A DNA stretch of 64,000 nucleotides, taken from the NCBI RefSeq assembly GCF_001039355.2, contig NW_019775811.1, positions 117,993 through 181,992 of the forward strand, read 5' to 3'. A model generated the notes under the pieces. It was not told the DNA's origin. It did not search any database and saw only the letters and a list, made by a program, of their open reading frames with translations. Below, in pieces: positions 60,615 to 64,000 of this stretch (position 1 is the stretch's first letter; the number at the start of each line of letters is the position of its first letter). Origin of the DNA: Lingula anatina (Eukaryota > Brachiopoda > Lingulata > Lingulida > Lingulidae). The position numbers and the translations under genes are program-made.

Positions 60615-63600
60615 TTAAAGACAGATCCAGTCCTTACGTTGATCTAATGTCCCTGTTAAGCTCCCTGTTAACTTTGTCCAATAACTTGTCAGCTCGTTCC
60701 CTACGTCTTATGTTGGACGCTGTTCTTCTTTAAATGATAAGACTCACTGTAAGGAGCAGTTCATAACTGTTTATGCTCAGTCGCGCTCTGTTAACCCCTA
60801 AGACTTAAAGACCCTCCACAATCTGCGTTCCTAAATTCTTAAACGACCCACCTCGCAGATTTAGAGTTCGGATAAGACGCGCCGGGTTTTCGCCAATAAA
60901 AAAATACATCGAGATTAACGTAGTCATACCCGGTAATTTAGCCCGTATCCACCTAAATATTACTCATAGATAATAATGCGGTTGCTGGCGATGGGAAAGA
61001 GACAGCGCATAGGGACCTAAGCAAGAAATTATTTCTGTCATTTTTCTTTCTTTGTTTATTTCTTCCTCATCTCCTCAGCTTTTCCTTCGTTTTTTTTGTT
61101 TATTTTGTACTTTCTTTATTTTGAGCTTTCTTTCTCACTTTGAAAATGCATTATGCCGAAACCCACGAGGTACGATTAGTTTAGAGGTGATATTGCTTTT
61201 TATCATTCATTAATAAAGTAAGAGAAGAAATGGAAAGTTATGAGCAAGTACCAAATCCGGTTATAAATTGGCAGGTGCACCCGTACCTAGGGGCCAGGTA
61301 TTTTCCTTTCTGCCTGGGTTTTTGAATCTGTATCGCCTACGATGGGACATATGCGGAAGGAAACATTTGATTTCCTCCGCAGACTAAAGTCTGGCCCATA
61401 CGAAAGAAACTGGCATTTTTAGAGATAATATGTTTTACTGAATACCCGCTCTGCTATCTACGCCTTCGTGTGACAAAAGAAAGAAAAAAGACTCAAAATT
61501 GGCAGTAAAATTCCCATGAATAGAAACACAAAACACTCCAACATGATATTAAACGCAATTGTTTACCACATGCGTACAACCATATTTTTAAAAAGTAACT
61601 TATAACGGTATAAGGTCCAACAGAAAAGGGCAACTTCACCAACTCGTGACTGAACAGAATAGGCGGCTCTGCCCCCCTGACATGTAACGGCCAGCAGCCA
61701 GTTGATGACCAGACCGTTAACCATCGCAGTATATCTCTGACCACTGCCCACAATCACCTTCATCAGAGGTGGCCATCTCGCCAGCATGACCAGCACGCCT
61801 CCGTTCTTGTCCTCCCTTATCAGAAACAATAAAAATATTGGCGAGTGAAAAGACTGTAATTACGAGGTGGTTAGAGTAAATAACAGGTGATATCACCTCT
61901 CTCTGTCACCCTGCTTTACCCTGAGTTATTCTCTAATCGTTTTGAATGGTTTTGCCGTGGCCCGTGCAAACACTGAAACGGGTAGTTGATTTTGTGAGGG
62001 AGCGGGGAGGGGAGGGGGGTTGGAGGGAAGCATCGTGGTCTTTCTATCAATAAATAGAGGTACAGTGGAGACAAGAGACAGGTGACCAAACACTTTCCCC
62101 GAAAGCACAACGCATAGTTTATAGATAGAGAAGGGCTCTTCTCGTATTTTGCTGGTTGTGTAACTTACATTTTCCGGAAATCTTGTTCGAATATCTGGAA
62201 AATCGCTTTATACATGTCAAGAAAGAGGGTCAAGCATTCTTATATTCATCAATTTGTTATCCACAAATACAAATTAAAATTTACATGGACAAATTAGGTT
62301 TGATTTATTTATTCACTTATTTATTTATTTTAAAATCTAATTTTGGTCATTCTAACAGCCGTCTTAAACACCTCTCTTTAGTAGAATATCAGGCCAAAAT
62401 TATGCTTTGTTTACATAAATGATAAGTGTAAAAATTCAGATAGAATTGCTGTGACTCAGCGTTTAGCAGACGCAGTACAGAAAGGAGAAAACAATTAATT
62501 TCATACCCAACTGGACACCCTTGACCGCAACCATGCAGTAACTGGCCACGGCATGCCCACAACCACCCTGAGACTCTGTAGATAAGCGATACAACACGGA
62601 AAACCATCTCTGCATTGCCGTATGAAGGCGCATTCACACTGCACGGGTTTCGATCTGAACCAATTTTAGTGACTTTGATAACAGCATAATATTGGACTTA
62701 TTGCAATCAACTCGGTAACATGAGGATTTTTACTGACAACACCTATGAAAAGTTCCGTGTTACTGTTTGGACGACAAGCTACGTATTCAACGACACGATA
62801 GCAATCAATATTATCAAGACATAATCTACGCCACTTGGGTCGGTTTCAAAGCGATCTAAAGGATTCTATATTGTGAATGCGTTTCTATATACATGCAACT
62901 CTACTGTGGTAGCCAGCAGACTAGAAAGCTTGTAACGGGACTTGTTAACGAAATAATCATGTATATGAACGCAGAAAGAGACGTTTTATTTTGTTCCGTG
63001 TCTGGAGGGGCTAGGTCCTGGGGCCTGGAGTTGATAAGAAACAGGGTTTGTCCATGTTTAAGAATTAGTTTACATGTACAAGATTTTTCCCATGTTAATA
63101 GCGCTCGAAAGTCCAATTAATGCCACACTCAAAACCTTACCTCTGTCGCTGAAGGTGAAGTTTATGTTGAGGCTACTTTAAGGACTTCAGCGCATACGCT
63201 ACCATTTTTTCTTTCTTTTCTGAGTCAAGATGTCTAGATTTGATGAGTATCTTTATTCCTTATATATTGGAAACTTTTCAAGAAAAAGGGCAAAACAAAA
63301 TGACCACCTGTTACCACCTTTCCACCTTTCTAATCTTAAGATGAGTTTTTTTCACCCTGCTGCTGCGGTCATCGCTGCTTTTGATCTCTTTATACTGTTT
63401 ATTGTGGTATCTAAACTGTATTAACATGTTAGTTATTTGGAGATCGAGTATTTCTTTTGTCTTTTTAATTTTTTCCGACATTTCTTTTTGTCATGCGCTT
63501 AACAGTGTGTAGCCTGGATTACATTTACACGGGCGCCGTGCGATGAAATTGTCCGTGCGATTTTATTTTTGAAATCGTAATGAGCTACGGGCTATACGCC

Positions 63601-64000
63601 GAGTATGTCTACATTATATGGCCTTATATCTATACGATTCCGAGCGATTTCGCACCGCCACCGTCTACCTCCGCTCAGATGCCTTACGGAAAGGGTATGA
63701 CGGGCAGTATACGTACACCGTACGAGTATCGCATTTTAAATGTAATCTAGGCTTAACATCTGTATATTCATTATCTCTGTCTTGACCTGACCCTACCTTC
63801 ATAATACTTTGAAGTAATTTGTACAATATTGCAATAAAGGAGCCATTAATTAAGAAACAAGGTGAAAGGTGGGTTTCACAGGTTCAAAGTGCCACTATAC
63901 AATTATCATGGTTCCGGATAGTCCACTCAAAGTTGGCCATTAAACGGGCTTTACATATGTCACCAAGCGATATCATCTTGGGTTTCATTAATTATTCTGT
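60615..64000. other. Upstream region of the homeobox gene, no recognised gene
   Basis: 3.4 kb starting at the homeobox ATG. It should contain the homeobox 5' UTR and promoter. Minus-strand open stretches at 61563-61829 and around 62515-62590 have locally higher GC and possible splice sites, but no family was recognised. A small inverted-repeat element lies at 63511-63753. Confidence 0.5.
63511..63753. mobile_element. MITE-like element with 17-bp terminal inverted repeats
   Basis: AGCCTGGATTACATTTA at 63511 and its complement TAAATGTAATCTAGGCT ending at 63753 match with one mismatch and bound 243 bp. The interior is richer in GC and CpG than its surroundings (GGGCGCCGTGCGATG, CGATTCCGAGCGATTTCGC) and has no ORF. 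The target-site duplication is unclear. Confidence 0.65.

Noticed and set aside
1-64000. tRNA, rRNA, CRISPR, operons or phage-like features
   Set aside because: No tRNA A/B-box pair, rRNA block or spaced direct-repeat array was seen; the gene structure is eukaryotic.

Overview
This is a 64 kb piece of an animal nuclear genome. It is AT-rich, its genes are split by many introns with GT-AG borders, and it is full of microsatellites and small transposable elements. Gene content (an almost vertebrate-length rotatin, an asteroid-type nuclease, SOCS-box ankyrin proteins, a homeobox gene) and the bivalve-like tandem-repeat Helitron point to an invertebrate bilaterian. A mollusc or other lophotrochozoan is my best guess, but the species cannot be fixed from sequence alone. 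All gene models were built by hand from ORFs, splice signals and codon phase; every multi-exon model closes in frame.

Layout. 0.3-6.3 kb, minus strand: a tandem pair of HSDL2-like short-chain dehydrogenase genes with identical exon architecture (coding exons of about 0.5 kb, 89, 142 and 142-181 nt), plus a frameshifted fragment of a third copy. The upstream paralogue has lost three of the four catalytic residues. 8-10 kb, minus: a single-exon ankyrin/SOCS-box protein. 11.4-14.4 kb, plus: an asteroid-like XPG-family nuclease. 16.4-19.6 kb, minus: a second ankyrin/SOCS-box protein with a C-terminal RVSF motif. 20.6-45.1 kb, plus: complete rotatin (RTTN), 46 coding exons and 2231 codons before the stop. 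47.3-60.6 kb, minus: a four-exon homeobox gene with an eh1 repressor motif and a 9.4 kb intron. 60.6-64 kb: no recognised gene.

The two SOCS-box genes each lie head to head with a housekeeping-type gene (asteroid, rotatin), so two compact divergent promoters are likely. Rotatin and the homeobox gene converge at 45-47 kb.

Non-genic highlights: a Helitron-like element in rotatin intron 36 carries seven perfect DR1 nuclear-receptor half-site pairs; an 84-bp tandem duplication of a rotatin exon end plus its splice donor creates decoy donors; four small inverted-repeat elements; a CR1/I-like reverse transcriptase fragment; and two places (47.4-47.9 and 50.3-50.9 kb) where a poly-A run plus one N separates two nearly identical blocks. 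Those last two are best read as unmerged contig overlaps, not biology.
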